From positions 1 to 16,246 of the forward strand of contig JALHJR010000042.1 of NCBI GenBank assembly GCA_022840405.1: a DNA stretch of 16,246 bases. Direction: 5' to 3'. Positions 1 to 6,819 of this stretch are shown one piece after another (position 1 is the stretch's first letter; the number at the start of each line of letters is the position of its first letter). Both the position numbers and the translations under genes were made by a program. Origin of the DNA: Tepidanaerobacter acetatoxydans_A. Lineage in GTDB: Bacteria; Bacillota; Thermosediminibacteria; Thermosediminibacterales; Tepidanaerobacteraceae. Below the pieces are notes generated by a model. It saw nothing but the letters and a program-made list of their open reading frames with translations. It had not been told where the DNA came from and made no database searches.

Positions 1-1
1 C

Positions 2-466
2 GGCACATCTACAAGCGGCCTTTTTATGAAGAAAAGAGGAAGGGTGGGGGATTCTCCTTTATCAGGCTCGGGTTTCTATGTAGACAGCAGGATAGGAGGC
101 GCTACTGCTACTGGACTGGGGGAGGATATAATGAAAGGGTGCATCTCTTATGAAATAGTCAGGTTGATGAAGGATGGTTATTCCCCTCAAGAGGCAGCAG
201 ATAAGGCCGTCTTCGAACTTACTAACCTGCTTATAAGCAGAAGGCAAAAGGCGGGAGATATATCTGTAGTTTGCCTCAACAATAAAGGAGAGTTTGGGGT
301 TGCTACAAATATTAAAGAGTTTTCCTTTGTGGTAGCTACCGAAAAATTGCCTCCAACTGTTTACATGTGCTCAGTTGAAAACAATAAAACGATTTATCAA
401 GTGGCTAGCGAAGAATGGATGAATAATTACATGAAGACAAGAACAGCTCCTTTGAAATTGAAATAA
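2..466 (+). CDS. Glycosylasparaginase / isoaspartyl peptidase, C-terminal part
   Basis: This is the 3' part of an N-terminal-nucleophile hydrolase of the asparaginase 2 family, which cleaves the GlcNAc-Asn bond or isoaspartyl peptides. The reading frame is already open at base 2, so the gene begins left of the window and an internal ATG at 26 is not its start. The visible peptide starts at GTSTSG and continues with GRVGDSPLSGSGFYVD and GGATATGLGED, which are the substrate-binding and glycine-rich motifs of the beta subunit. The catalytic Thr motif (HDTIG in the family) would lie just upstream, outside the window. The end is a normal TAA at 464-466, with a small PTS gene 36 bases downstream. 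Family identity is confident; the choice between glycosylasparaginase and isoaspartyl aminopeptidase is less so, although the GRVGDSP and GTSTSG segments favour glycosylasparaginase. Confidence 0.85.
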   Translation, partial: GTSTSGLFMKKRGRVGDSPLSGSGFYVDSRIGGATATGLGEDIMKGCISYEIVRLMKDGYSPQEAADKAVFELTNLLISRRQKAGDISVVCLNNKGEFGVATNIKEFSFVVATEKLPPTVYMCSVENNKTIYQVASEEWMNNYMKTRTAPLKLK

Positions 467-502
467 TAATTGATACAATAGATATAGAAAGATGGTGGAT
501 AT

Positions 503-823
503 ATGGAAGGTATGGAATTATTAAATTTTCAAATGATAAGCAATGTCGGAGATGCGAAATCATTTCTGTTTAAGGCTTTAAAAGCTGCTAGGGAAGAAGA
601 CTTTAAAGCAGCAGAGAAGCTTATTGAAAGTGCAGACGAAAGCTTATTAAAAGCCCATGAAATACATGCAAAATTGCTGCAGCAGGAAACTCAAGAGCCA
701 ATCGAGTTATCGCTTTTATTGATGCATGCCGAAGACCAAATGATGTCGACAGAATTGCTAAGAGATATTACAAACGAAATGTTATTAGTTCATAAAAAGT
801 ATCTGGGAGATGATAAAAAATAA
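503..823 (+). CDS. PTS system IIA component, lactose/cellobiose type
   Basis: This 106-residue protein has the length and all-helical pattern of the trimeric EIIA of the Lac/chitobiose PTS family, which passes phosphate from HPr to the matching EIIB in the cytoplasm. It starts with the family motif FQMISNVGDAKS and carries LLLMHAEDQMM at 71-81. His75 fits the phosphorylated histidine and Asp78 the metal-binding aspartate at the trimer axis. The second histidine usual in HxxDH is Gln79 here. The ATG at 503 was chosen because GGTGG at 494-498 is well spaced. No EIIB or EIIC gene is visible, so they lie upstream or elsewhere. Its place 36 bases after the glycosylasparaginase suggests one operon handling an amino-sugar conjugate, which is inference. 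Confidence 0.88.
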   Translation: MEGMELLNFQMISNVGDAKSFLFKALKAAREEDFKAAEKLIESADESLLKAHEIHAKLLQQETQEPIELSLLLMHAEDQMMSTELLRDITNEMLLVHKKYLGDDKK

Positions 824-851
824 GGGAAGACTTTAATTCCCTTATTTTTTT
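815..851 (+). terminator. Rho-independent terminator after the PTS IIA gene
   Basis: A perfect 14-bp inverted repeat (815-828 and 837-850) with an 8-base loop has a GGGAA/TTCCC core, and its right arm ends in a run of T. It overlaps the stop codon of the EIIA gene. The A-rich left side means it could also work on the opposite strand. Confidence 0.85.
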
Positions 852-971
852 ACCGGATTTAAGAATTACTTAAATTTAGATTTACTGTCTTTCATTACGG
901 TATTTTAACTTAGTTGAGTAAACCTGACAGTTACTAATCATAAATTATGTTGTACAAAAAGGAGGAAATCA

Positions 972-1382
972 ATGGAGATTTTAATGAAACCTATCGGCTA
1001 TATCCGATCGCCTTATAAAGACAAGACTGCTGCTGCCAAACAAAGTACACTCTCACAAGGAACAACAGCTGTTATTGAGATATTGGATGAATATGTGGAA
1101 GGCATAGCTGATATTAAGGAAGGGGAATACGGCGTCGTCTTGTTCTACTTTCACAAATCCGAAGGCTATAAACTAACGACACTGTCCCGCAAAAGCAATA
1201 AAATTATGGGCGTGTTTTCTACAAGATCTCCCAACCGTCCAAACGGTATCGGAATGTCCATTGTCCGATTTATTAAAAAAGAAAATAATCGGCTGATTTT
1301 TGAAGGAGTAGATATGCTGGATGGCACCCCCGTGCTTGATATTAAGCCCTATAACAGAGAACTATGTCCTTCGTTTGATTAG
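972..1382 (+). CDS. trmO: TrmO-like tRNA (t6A37) methyltransferase
   Basis: This 136-residue protein belongs to the TsaA/UPF0066 (TrmO) family, whose E. coli member methylates N6 of threonylcarbamoyl-adenosine at tRNA position 37 using S-adenosylmethionine. Family motifs are clear: an N-terminal PIGYIRSPY, FSTRSPNRPNGIG at 82-94 and DMLDGTPVLDIKPY at 114-127. The size fits the short, single-domain version found in many anaerobes and archaea; the C-terminal extension of the E. coli enzyme is missing. GGAGG at 961-965 supports the ATG at 972. The gene stands alone, with a terminator before it and the ArsR promoter about 100 bases after it. The family is often placed near metal or cofactor genes in anaerobes, so its true substrate here is not certain. 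Confidence 0.82.
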   Translation: MEILMKPIGYIRSPYKDKTAAAKQSTLSQGTTAVIEILDEYVEGIADIKEGEYGVVLFYFHKSEGYKLTTLSRKSNKIMGVFSTRSPNRPNGIGMSIVRFIKKENNRLIFEGVDMLDGTPVLDIKPYNRELCPSFD

Positions 1383-1471
1383 CAGTATGTGGCTGCAGAA
1401 CTAAATCAGAAAGTTATTGACAGGTTTACGTAAGTAATGAAAAGGGAATTAGGTGAAAGCCCCATAGACTA

Positions 1472-1535
1472 ATTAAGTATTGACTTAATCAAAAAACCGC
1501 GCTACAATTTTAATTAGGTATTTACTTAATTAAAA
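1472..1535 (+). promoter_or_regulatory. arsR promoter with two ArsR-type operators
   Basis: A near-consensus promoter, TTGACT (1480-1485), 17 bases, TACAAT (1503-1508), lies between two inverted repeats. The first is ATTAAGT-4-ACTTAAT (1472-1489), perfect over 7 bp and covering the -35 box. The second (1508-1535) has 12-base arms around the same 4-base spacer with one mismatch, and covers the expected transcription start. Both share the core ATTARGTATTNACTTAAT, typical in style of ArsR/SmtB operators. Repressor binding would block polymerase twice. Confidence 0.85.
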
Positions 1536-1552
1536 TGGGAAGGCGGTAGCTT

Positions 1553-1990
1553 ATGGATGTATTAGTTGTACTAAAGGCTTTAAGTGATGAGACAAGACTT
1601 AAAATTATTAACATTTTGCTGGAACACAACTATTGTGTGAGAACTTTGGCTGAGGAGCTGGGGATTTCGGAAGCGGCTGTATCTCAGCATTTAAAAGTGC
1701 TAAAAGAGGCAGGCTTGCTTGAAGGCGAAAGGCGAGGCTATTATATGCACTATGATGTAAATCGAGATGTTCTGCATAAGCTTGTATCAAAAATTGAAGA
1801 ATTAGCGGACATCCGGCGCAAGCCCTGCAATTTTAAAGAAAAAGAAGACTGCAATCACAATGAAAAACAACAATGCCACATGCAAAAAACCGGGCGGGAG
1901 TGCTCCGAGGAGGTTCGGTTTTTCTGTCACGGCAGCAGTAAAAAAGAAGGCGGAAAACAAGATGCCAATCATAACTGTCACGAATCTTAA
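1553..1990 (+). CDS. ArsR-family repressor with Cys/His-rich tail
   Basis: Residues 1-80 form a typical ArsR winged helix: LKALSDETRLKIINILL, a helix-turn-helix around 29-52 with SEAAVSQHLKVLKEAGLLE, and the wing GERRGYYMHYDV. The protein then has an unusual tail of about 55 residues with Cys92, 100, 108, 117, 125 and 142 and His102, 109, 126, 140 and 143, which looks able to bind a soft metal or metalloid. ArsR proteins usually leave DNA when they bind the inducer. The start at 1553 follows GGAAGGCGG. The gene heads an operon with the ABC pair and is probably autoregulated through the operators at 1472-1535. The tail region overlaps the start of the ATPase gene, so translational coupling is likely. 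The inducing ligand is unknown. Confidence 0.9.
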   Translation: MDVLVVLKALSDETRLKIINILLEHNYCVRTLAEELGISEAAVSQHLKVLKEAGLLEGERRGYYMHYDVNRDVLHKLVSKIEELADIRRKPCNFKEKEDCNHNEKQQCHMQKTGRECSEEVRFFCHGSSKKEGGKQDANHNCHES

Positions 1991-2927
1991 AAAGATGTTT
2001 GGAGAAGTTTGCGCAGTGAATGATATTTCCTTTAAGATAGATGAAGGAGAAATATTTGGCTTTCTAGGACCCAACGGAGCAGGCAAGACTACAACCATCA
2101 ACATGATGATCGGACTTGCAAGACCCACCGACGGTGATATTATAATTTATGGCATTGATGCCGTAAAAGACGTTAAAAAGGTTCAGGGGATTATAGGAGT
2201 GGTTCCTGACGAGAATAATTTATATGATGAGATGGACGGCTTTGACAATCTTTGTTTTTGTGCCTCTTTATATGGAATAAGGAAAAACGAAAGGGAAAAA
2301 AGGGCGCGAGAACTACTAGAAGAGTTTAATCTAGCTGGTGCGGGAAAACGTCCATTTAAAGCATATTCCAAAGGAATGCGGCGCAAGCTTACAATCGCTG
2401 CAGGGATTATACATGATCCTAAAATTCTGTTCTTGGATGAGCCGACTACAGGCATAGATGTGGAAAGCGCGCGGCAGATAAGAAGGCTCATAGTGGACTT
2501 AAAAGAGCAGGGTAAGACAATATTTCTTACCACCCACTATATTGAAGAGGCTCAGCGTGTATGCGACAGGGTTGCCTTTATTGCAAATGGAAGGATTGTA
2601 AAAGTGGGCACTGTGAAAGAGCTTTTGGAAAATGCGCAGCATGAATACAAAATAAAACTTGTGCTCGATAAAAGTATTGAAGATATAAAGGATGAAATTG
2701 AAAGCAGCTTAGAGAACTGCAAGCTCAAAATACAAGAAGAAAACTCCTGCATTATTATTTCAAAAGAGCGCACAGCCCTATATCCTGTCCTTCGGATTTT
2801 AGACAGCAAGGGAATATCGGTTTATGAAGCAATAGAGATAAAGCCATCTCTTGAAGATGTATTTGTCAGCGTAACGGGAATCGAAGTTCCTATGCTAAAA
2901 AAAGAAAAAGCGAGGGCGGGAAAATAA
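1962..2927 (+). CDS. ABC transporter ATP-binding protein, DrrA/CcmA type
   Basis: This 321-residue ATPase energises an efflux pump with the permease that follows. Walker A is GPNGAGKT (36-43), the signature is a YSKGM variant (135-139), Walker B is ILFLDEP (155-161) and the switch histidine is His192 in LTTHYIEEA. At the Q-loop the usual Gln is replaced in VVPDENNLYDEM (81-91). A C-terminal domain of about 100 residues, as in DrrA-type proteins, follows the nucleotide-binding domain. The frame is open back to 1860, but AGAAGGCGG at 1946-1953 and the start of homology at MPIITVTNLKKMFG choose ATG 1962. This gives a 29-base overlap with arsR in another frame. Substrate is unknown; metal, drug or lipid export are all possible. 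Confidence 0.92.
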   Translation: MPIITVTNLKKMFGEVCAVNDISFKIDEGEIFGFLGPNGAGKTTTINMMIGLARPTDGDIIIYGIDAVKDVKKVQGIIGVVPDENNLYDEMDGFDNLCFCASLYGIRKNEREKRARELLEEFNLAGAGKRPFKAYSKGMRRKLTIAAGIIHDPKILFLDEPTTGIDVESARQIRRLIVDLKEQGKTIFLTTHYIEEAQRVCDRVAFIANGRIVKVGTVKELLENAQHEYKIKLVLDKSIEDIKDEIESSLENCKLKIQEENSCIIISKERTALYPVLRILDSKGISVYEAIEIKPSLEDVFVSVTGIEVPMLKKEKARAGK

Positions 2928-2928
2928 A

Positions 2929-3663
2929 ATGAGAGCATGGATTGCATTTTGGAATATTTTAAAAAAAGATGTTAGAAACTATTATTTAAAACCGCCTAAC
3001 ATCAGCTGGGGAATTATCTTTCCTGTTTCTTGGACGCTAATGCAGCTTCTCCGCTCGCCCGAACATGTGGAAATAATAGAACTTCTGCCGGGACTAATGG
3101 CAATGAGCGTGCTGTTTGGAACAACATCAATGCTGGCTGTTACGATTACGTTTGAGAAAAAAGGACGCTCTTTTGACAGGCTGCTCCTCGCTCCAATAAG
3201 CCTTAACATGATGGTTTTTGCAAAATTATCCGGTGCAGTAATATTTGGGACAGTTAATGCCTTTGTGCCGGCTATCTTTGCAGCTTTCTTTACAGATTTG
3301 AGCAGAATAAACTGGGCAGCAGTGCTTGCTGCGATTTTTCTCATTGCGGCTACTTCTGCCTTAATAGGCCTATTTATTGCTGTATCAGCAAAAGAAGTTT
3401 TCGAAGCGCAGACCTTTTCCAACTTTTTCAGGTTTCCCATGTTGTTTTTATGCGGGCTGTTTATACCAATTAGCCAACTGCCTGCCCCTCTAAGACTTAT
3501 CTCCTTTTGCCTGCCACTGACATATGGAACCGACATGCTCAAGGGCGTCATCATAGGGTCTTTTGCTTTTAATATCTTCCTCGATATCCTAGCCCTACTG
3601 ACCTTTATCCTGCTGCTATTTCACCTCTGCCACAAAAATATAGAAAGAAAGTGGATTTTATGA
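2929..3663 (+). CDS. ABC-2 type permease, DrrB type
   Basis: This 244-residue membrane protein is the channel partner of the ATPase just upstream, separated by a single base, with GAGGGCGGG at 2912-2920 inside the ATPase gene as its ribosome binding site. About six hydrophobic segments can be seen. The stretch after segment two, VTITFEKKGRSFDRLLLAPIS, is the usual cytoplasmic coupling region of ABC-2 permeases, and FRFPMLFLCGLFIPISQLP matches the family motif before the penultimate helix. The length is typical of the shorter members. No terminator is obvious directly after it. Confidence 0.9.
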   Translation: MRAWIAFWNILKKDVRNYYLKPPNISWGIIFPVSWTLMQLLRSPEHVEIIELLPGLMAMSVLFGTTSMLAVTITFEKKGRSFDRLLLAPISLNMMVFAKLSGAVIFGTVNAFVPAIFAAFFTDLSRINWAAVLAAIFLIAATSALIGLFIAVSAKEVFEAQTFSNFFRFPMLFLCGLFIPISQLPAPLRLISFCLPLTYGTDMLKGVIIGSFAFNIFLDILALLTFILLLFHLCHKNIERKWIL

Positions 3664-3825
3664 GCGGTAGTTTTCCTCAACTGCATAGAATTTAAAAAAA
3701 CAAAGAAAGTTTACTTTGAAGTAGAAGCTGTAACACTCGCAAGCGAAAAGAGCCTATCTAAGGATTGGCTAGGACCTGAGGAGGATGAAGCGTTAGGGTA
3801 TTTGCAAAACTACTGACGAATCGCA

Positions 3826-3975
3826 TGTGAAATGTTGCACTAGCTTAAAAATTCCTAGTAACACTTATCATTATATCTTGAGGTTAATGTCTGTATAATG
3901 GGATTAAGTTCCGTGGCTTTAACGGAAACCTTATTTAACCCACCTGCTTTCAGCAGGTGGTAGTTGAGTTAGAGC
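3826..3975 (+). ncRNA. IS605-type right-end / omega-RNA-like remnant without tnpB
   Basis: The gap between the permease and the GntR gene (3664-4225) holds no convincing gene. Its middle resembles the 3' end of IS200/IS605-type TnpB elements: a hairpin TTCCGT-7-ACGGAA (3909-3914 and 3922-3927), then GGAAACC, an A/T linker, and a CCACCTGCT-TTC-AGCAGGTGG hairpin followed by TAGTTGAG. A weaker ACTAG/CTAGT stem lies just before 3870. In such elements this part is transcribed as the guide RNA of TnpB. No tnpB coding sequence can be seen upstream, so this would be an orphan end. The assignment is from recalled pattern only. Confidence 0.35.
3940..3970 (+). repeat. IS605-like hairpin repeat, left copy
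   Basis: A 9-bp perfect stem with a 3-base loop (3940-3948, 3952-3960) is followed by TAGTTGAGTT. The 17 bases AGCAGGTGGTAGTTGAG recur exactly at 15317-15333 in the same orientation. Here the left flank has diverged, so the long stem seen in the right copy is not kept. Confidence 0.75.
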
Positions 3976-4137
3976 ATACCTAATGGGACAAGATGAAGCT
4001 CAGTCTGCTGGTTGAAGATATTTTAATATGGATGAACACCGATACTGGCAGTGGAATAAAGAGCAGAAAAATACTTGACTTTAATATTTGTCTGAGGACA
4101 ACTTTACAGAAAAAAATCGGACTTGACCAGAAGGAAT

Positions 4138-4179
4138 TTTACAGGAAATATAGAATATATATAATGTCGACAGATGACA
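4138..4179 (+). promoter_or_regulatory. gntR promoter with overlapping operator
   Basis: TTTACA (4138-4143), 16 bases, then TATAAT (4160-4165) makes a good promoter 60 bases before the regulator gene. The last T of the -10 box begins TGTCGACAGATGACA (4165-4179), an imperfect TGTCN-5-NGACA inverted repeat. It matches 14 of 15 bases of the sequence at 4980-4994 in front of the next gene. This is the expected layout for an autorepressing FadR-type GntR protein. Confidence 0.65.
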
Positions 4180-4225
4180 ATAAACAATAATACTAAAATA
4201 TGATGTTTTTCAGGAGTTGTTAACA

Positions 4226-4885
4226 ATGCAAGAACCAAATTATATAAAGCAGAGTTTAAGTGATATAGTAGTAGATTATTTAAAAAGCAAAATATTAACT
4301 GGTGAATATAAAGAAGGAGATCGAATAAATGAAGTTAAGGTGGCAAAAGATTTGAATATTAGTAGGGCTCCAGTGAGGGAGGGAATTAAAGAACTTGAAA
4401 GTCATGGCCTAGTTAAACTTGTACCAAGAAGAGGAAATTATGTAACACAAATGACAACGAAAGATATAAAAGAAATATATGATATAAGGCTTTCGCTGGA
4501 AAATAGCATTATTGAAATATTAATCAATGAAAAAAAATTAAGCGAAAAAGATTTTAAAAAGCTTACTGATATTGTAGATGAAATGATGCAAATAGCAAGA
4601 AGCAATGAAAATATTCACCAAAAGACCATAAAAATTAATGAAAAAGATGTGGAATTTCATCAAATATTATGGAAGAAAGCTGATAGCCCAAGAAGGATGA
4701 AAATCCTTTCAGATCTGCATATACAGCTTCAATTTGCTATGTTTATAGATACAAAAATGACGGGAAATCTAGAAAATACAGGCGAAACTCACTATGATAT
4801 CATTAAATATTTAAGGGAAGGTAATGTAGAAAAATGTAAACAAGCACTTAAGAATCATATCGAACTTTATAGTAAAGATTCATAA
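4226..4885 (+). CDS. GntR-family regulator, FadR/FCD subfamily
   Basis: This 219-residue protein has an N-terminal GntR winged helix (residues 10-75, with LKSKILTGEYKEGDRI, SRAPVREGIKELESHGLVKLVPRRGNYV) and a C-terminal helical FCD ligand domain. Asp141, His145, His189 and His211 fit the metal-binding set of FCD domains, which usually sense small carboxylates or amino-acid derivatives. A TTG at 4217 touches AGGAG (4212-4216) and is too close, so ATG 4226 with a 9-base spacing was chosen. It is the first gene of the catabolic cluster and probably controls itself and the genes after it through the shared 15-base site. Known ectoine clusters commonly use the MocR-type EnuR or an AsnC-type regulator, so this is a different control system. 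Confidence 0.9.
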   Translation: MQEPNYIKQSLSDIVVDYLKSKILTGEYKEGDRINEVKVAKDLNISRAPVREGIKELESHGLVKLVPRRGNYVTQMTTKDIKEIYDIRLSLENSIIEILINEKKLSEKDFKKLTDIVDEMMQIARSNENIHQKTIKINEKDVEFHQILWKKADSPRRMKILSDLHIQLQFAMFIDTKMTGNLENTGETHYDIIKYLREGNVEKCKQALKNHIELYSKDS

Positions 4886-4958
4886 CCAAGAGAAGTTTAC
4901 TTCAGTTGATTGGGTTAAATAAAAAATATTTAAAAAAAAAGAGGAATTTTAGATAGAA

Positions 4959-5002
4959 TGTCGAAATAGTATTTAAGACTGTCGACAGACGACAAACGAC
5001 AA
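4959..5002 (+). promoter_or_regulatory. Probable GntR operator before the catabolic operon
   Basis: TGTCGACAGACGACA (4980-4994) is a perfect TGTCG-5-CGACA inverted repeat and nearly identical to the site at 4165-4179. An extra half-site TGTCG begins at 4959, 21 bases upstream and so on the same helix face, and another CGACA at 4997-5001. No strong -35/-10 pair stands out here; TAGTAT (4967-4972) is the best -10 candidate. Confidence 0.6.
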
Positions 5003-5046
5003 GTTAAACAAAAAAATTCTATTGTAATAAAGGGAGGTAATCAAAA

Positions 5047-6252
5047 ATGAAATTTAAGGATATTGGATTTGGCACAAAAGTTATTCATGCAGGGCAGAAA
5101 CCTTGCCCAGTCACGGGTGCTCATGTGAGCCCTATTTACCAAACATCAACATATGTTTTAAAAAATGTTGAAGAAGCAATTCGATTAAATCAAAATCAAG
5201 ATCTAGGCTTTACTTATACCAGGTTTGGCAGTCCTACAGCAGCAGAACTAGAAAACAAAATGGCGATACTAGAGAATGGCGAAGCTGGATTAGCCGTAGG
5301 TTCAGGTATGGCCGCTATATCCACTGCCCTGTTAACTATATTGAAAAAGGGTGATCATGTAATAGCTGGAGATGTAATTTATGGATGCACTTTCGCCTTA
5401 ATAAAAAATGTTTTAACTGAGTATGGCGTTGAAGTAACTTTGGTCGATACCTCAAAATTAGAGAATATTGAAGAATCTGTTAAATCTAACACAAAAGCTA
5501 TTTATATTGAAACCCCAGCAAACCCTACTTTGAGAATAACAGACATAAAGGGAGCAGCGGAAATTGCTCATAAAAATGGTGCAAAAGTAGTAGTGGATAG
5601 TACTTTTGCATCGCCATATTTACAAAACCCTTTAGATCTTGGAGCTGATGTTGTTGTTCATAGTGCGACAAAATATTTATGTGGTCATGGAAATGTTGTG
5701 GCTGGAATAATTATTGGTGAGAAGGAATTCATCAAAAAAGCTAGAATGCCACATTTGCAGTGCTTTGGAGCTGTCATATCACCCTTTGATGCATGGCTTT
5801 TAATGCAGGGGATGAAAACTTTGGAATTAAGGATGGAGCGTCATTGTGCCAATGCCCAAAAAGTTGCTGAGTTTTTAGATAAACACCCTCAAGTTGAAAA
5901 GGTATACTATCCCGGACTTCCAACCCATCCCAATCACGAAATTGCTAAAAGACAAATGAAAGGGTTTGGAGGTATGATGAGTTTTGATGTCAAAGGTGGC
6001 TTTGAAGCTGGAAAGACTCTTATGAACAGTGTGGAAGTAATTAGCCTAGCAACCAGCCTTGGCAATATAGATTCATTAATACAGCACTCTCCTTCCATGA
6101 GTCATTTTGATATGTCAAAAGAAGAGCGGATGAAAGTTGGTATTAATGATGGCCAGGTGCGCTTATCAGTGGGTGTTGAAAATGTAGAAGATATAATAGC
6201 TGATCTAGACCAAGCTTTAAATAGAGTTGCAGAAAAAGTTAAACATGGCTAG
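5047..6252 (+). CDS. Methionine gamma-lyase-like PLP enzyme
   Basis: This 401-residue protein belongs to the Cys/Met metabolism PLP family (cystathionine gamma-lyase, methionine gamma-lyase). Lys209 in SATKYLCGHG binds PLP, Asp184 pairs with its nitrogen, Tyr57 and Arg59 (TYTRFGSPT) bind the phosphate from the partner subunit, and Tyr112 and Cys114 in IYGCTF match Tyr114 and Cys116 of Pseudomonas methionine gamma-lyase. The Lys240-Asp241 pair of that enzyme, which shapes the substrate pocket, is not kept: here the segment reads PHLQCFGAV. The basic reaction is likely a gamma-elimination giving 2-oxobutyrate and ammonia, but the leaving group is open. GGGAGGT at 5032-5038 supports the start. 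Its place behind the probable GntR operator and ahead of ectoine-type genes suggests a nitrogen-bearing substrate rather than methionine, which is inference. Confidence 0.85.
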   Translation: MKFKDIGFGTKVIHAGQKPCPVTGAHVSPIYQTSTYVLKNVEEAIRLNQNQDLGFTYTRFGSPTAAELENKMAILENGEAGLAVGSGMAAISTALLTILKKGDHVIAGDVIYGCTFALIKNVLTEYGVEVTLVDTSKLENIEESVKSNTKAIYIETPANPTLRITDIKGAAEIAHKNGAKVVVDSTFASPYLQNPLDLGADVVVHSATKYLCGHGNVVAGIIIGEKEFIKKARMPHLQCFGAVISPFDAWLLMQGMKTLELRMERHCANAQKVAEFLDKHPQVEKVYYPGLPTHPNHEIAKRQMKGFGGMMSFDVKGGFEAGKTLMNSVEVISLATSLGNIDSLIQHSPSMSHFDMSKEERMKVGINDGQVRLSVGVENVEDIIADLDQALNRVAEKVKHG

Positions 6253-6819
6253 ATAGTTGAAGTATAACAAACCATTTGTAAATGACATGTGGAGAAGACA
6301 AATTTATTCTACTGATTATTTTAAATAATACAAGTATCTAGTAAGATAAATCTGGTGTTGGTACGCAAAGCCAAGTTTGGCAATTCTTGCTGGCATAAGT
6401 CCAGATTAAGCAAAGACTAACCATCAGCCTAACACCTATACTACATGTAAAAGGGTAACTGGCTACATGAAGCCGGTAGATGGGAGTTATCAAGGCTGAA
6501 ACGTAAGCGAAGATCTTGACGAAACGACTAACATTGCGAGAGTCAAAAGTGTTCATACGGTGGAAGACAAGAAATTTACCATTAGATAAGGGCAAGAACA
6601 AAACTCCCCAGGTCTGAGGTCTTGGCATAATAGTAAAAAGAACTGCAAGAACTTTAGGGAACCGAATTATTCCTAGAAGGTAATTTACTAGCCAGCCCAA
6701 CCTATAGTAATTAGAAGATGGGAAAAAACCGGCTACATGGGAAGATGTTGGTAATAATACGCAGAGGAGATGGGACAAATGTGCTGTCTATTAAGGCAGA
6801 AAAGGTTGAATCTGCCAAG

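Noticed and set aside
743..752. TGTCGACAGA inside the PTS IIA gene, matching the start of the GntR operator
   Set aside because: Only the first ten bases match, the second half-site is missing, and it lies within a coding region.
1860..1961. Earlier ATG for the ABC ATPase at 1860
   Set aside because: It would add 34 residues without homology, overlapping the repressor; a good ribosome binding site precedes ATG 1962.
2982..3554. Long open frame (190 codons) on the minus strand opposite the ABC permease
   Set aside because: It lies fully inside a well-supported membrane protein gene and has no family features; it mirrors the codon pattern of the other strand.
3993..4190. Open frame of 65 codons between the hairpin repeat and the GntR gene
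   Set aside because: No ribosome binding site, no recognisable family, and its 3' part contains the gntR promoter and operator. Probably chance or a remnant.
4217..4225. TTG start for the GntR gene
   Set aside because: It directly touches the AGGAG sequence, leaving no spacing; ATG 4226 is well placed.
6338..6778. Minus-strand open frame of 146 codons over the start of the intron
   Set aside because: The region is explained by structured group II intron RNA on the plus strand; the translation shows no family.
6718..6819. Upstream extension of the intron protein frame to 6718
   Set aside because: Homology to the reverse transcriptase starts at about 6820; the earlier codons overlap intron RNA structure.
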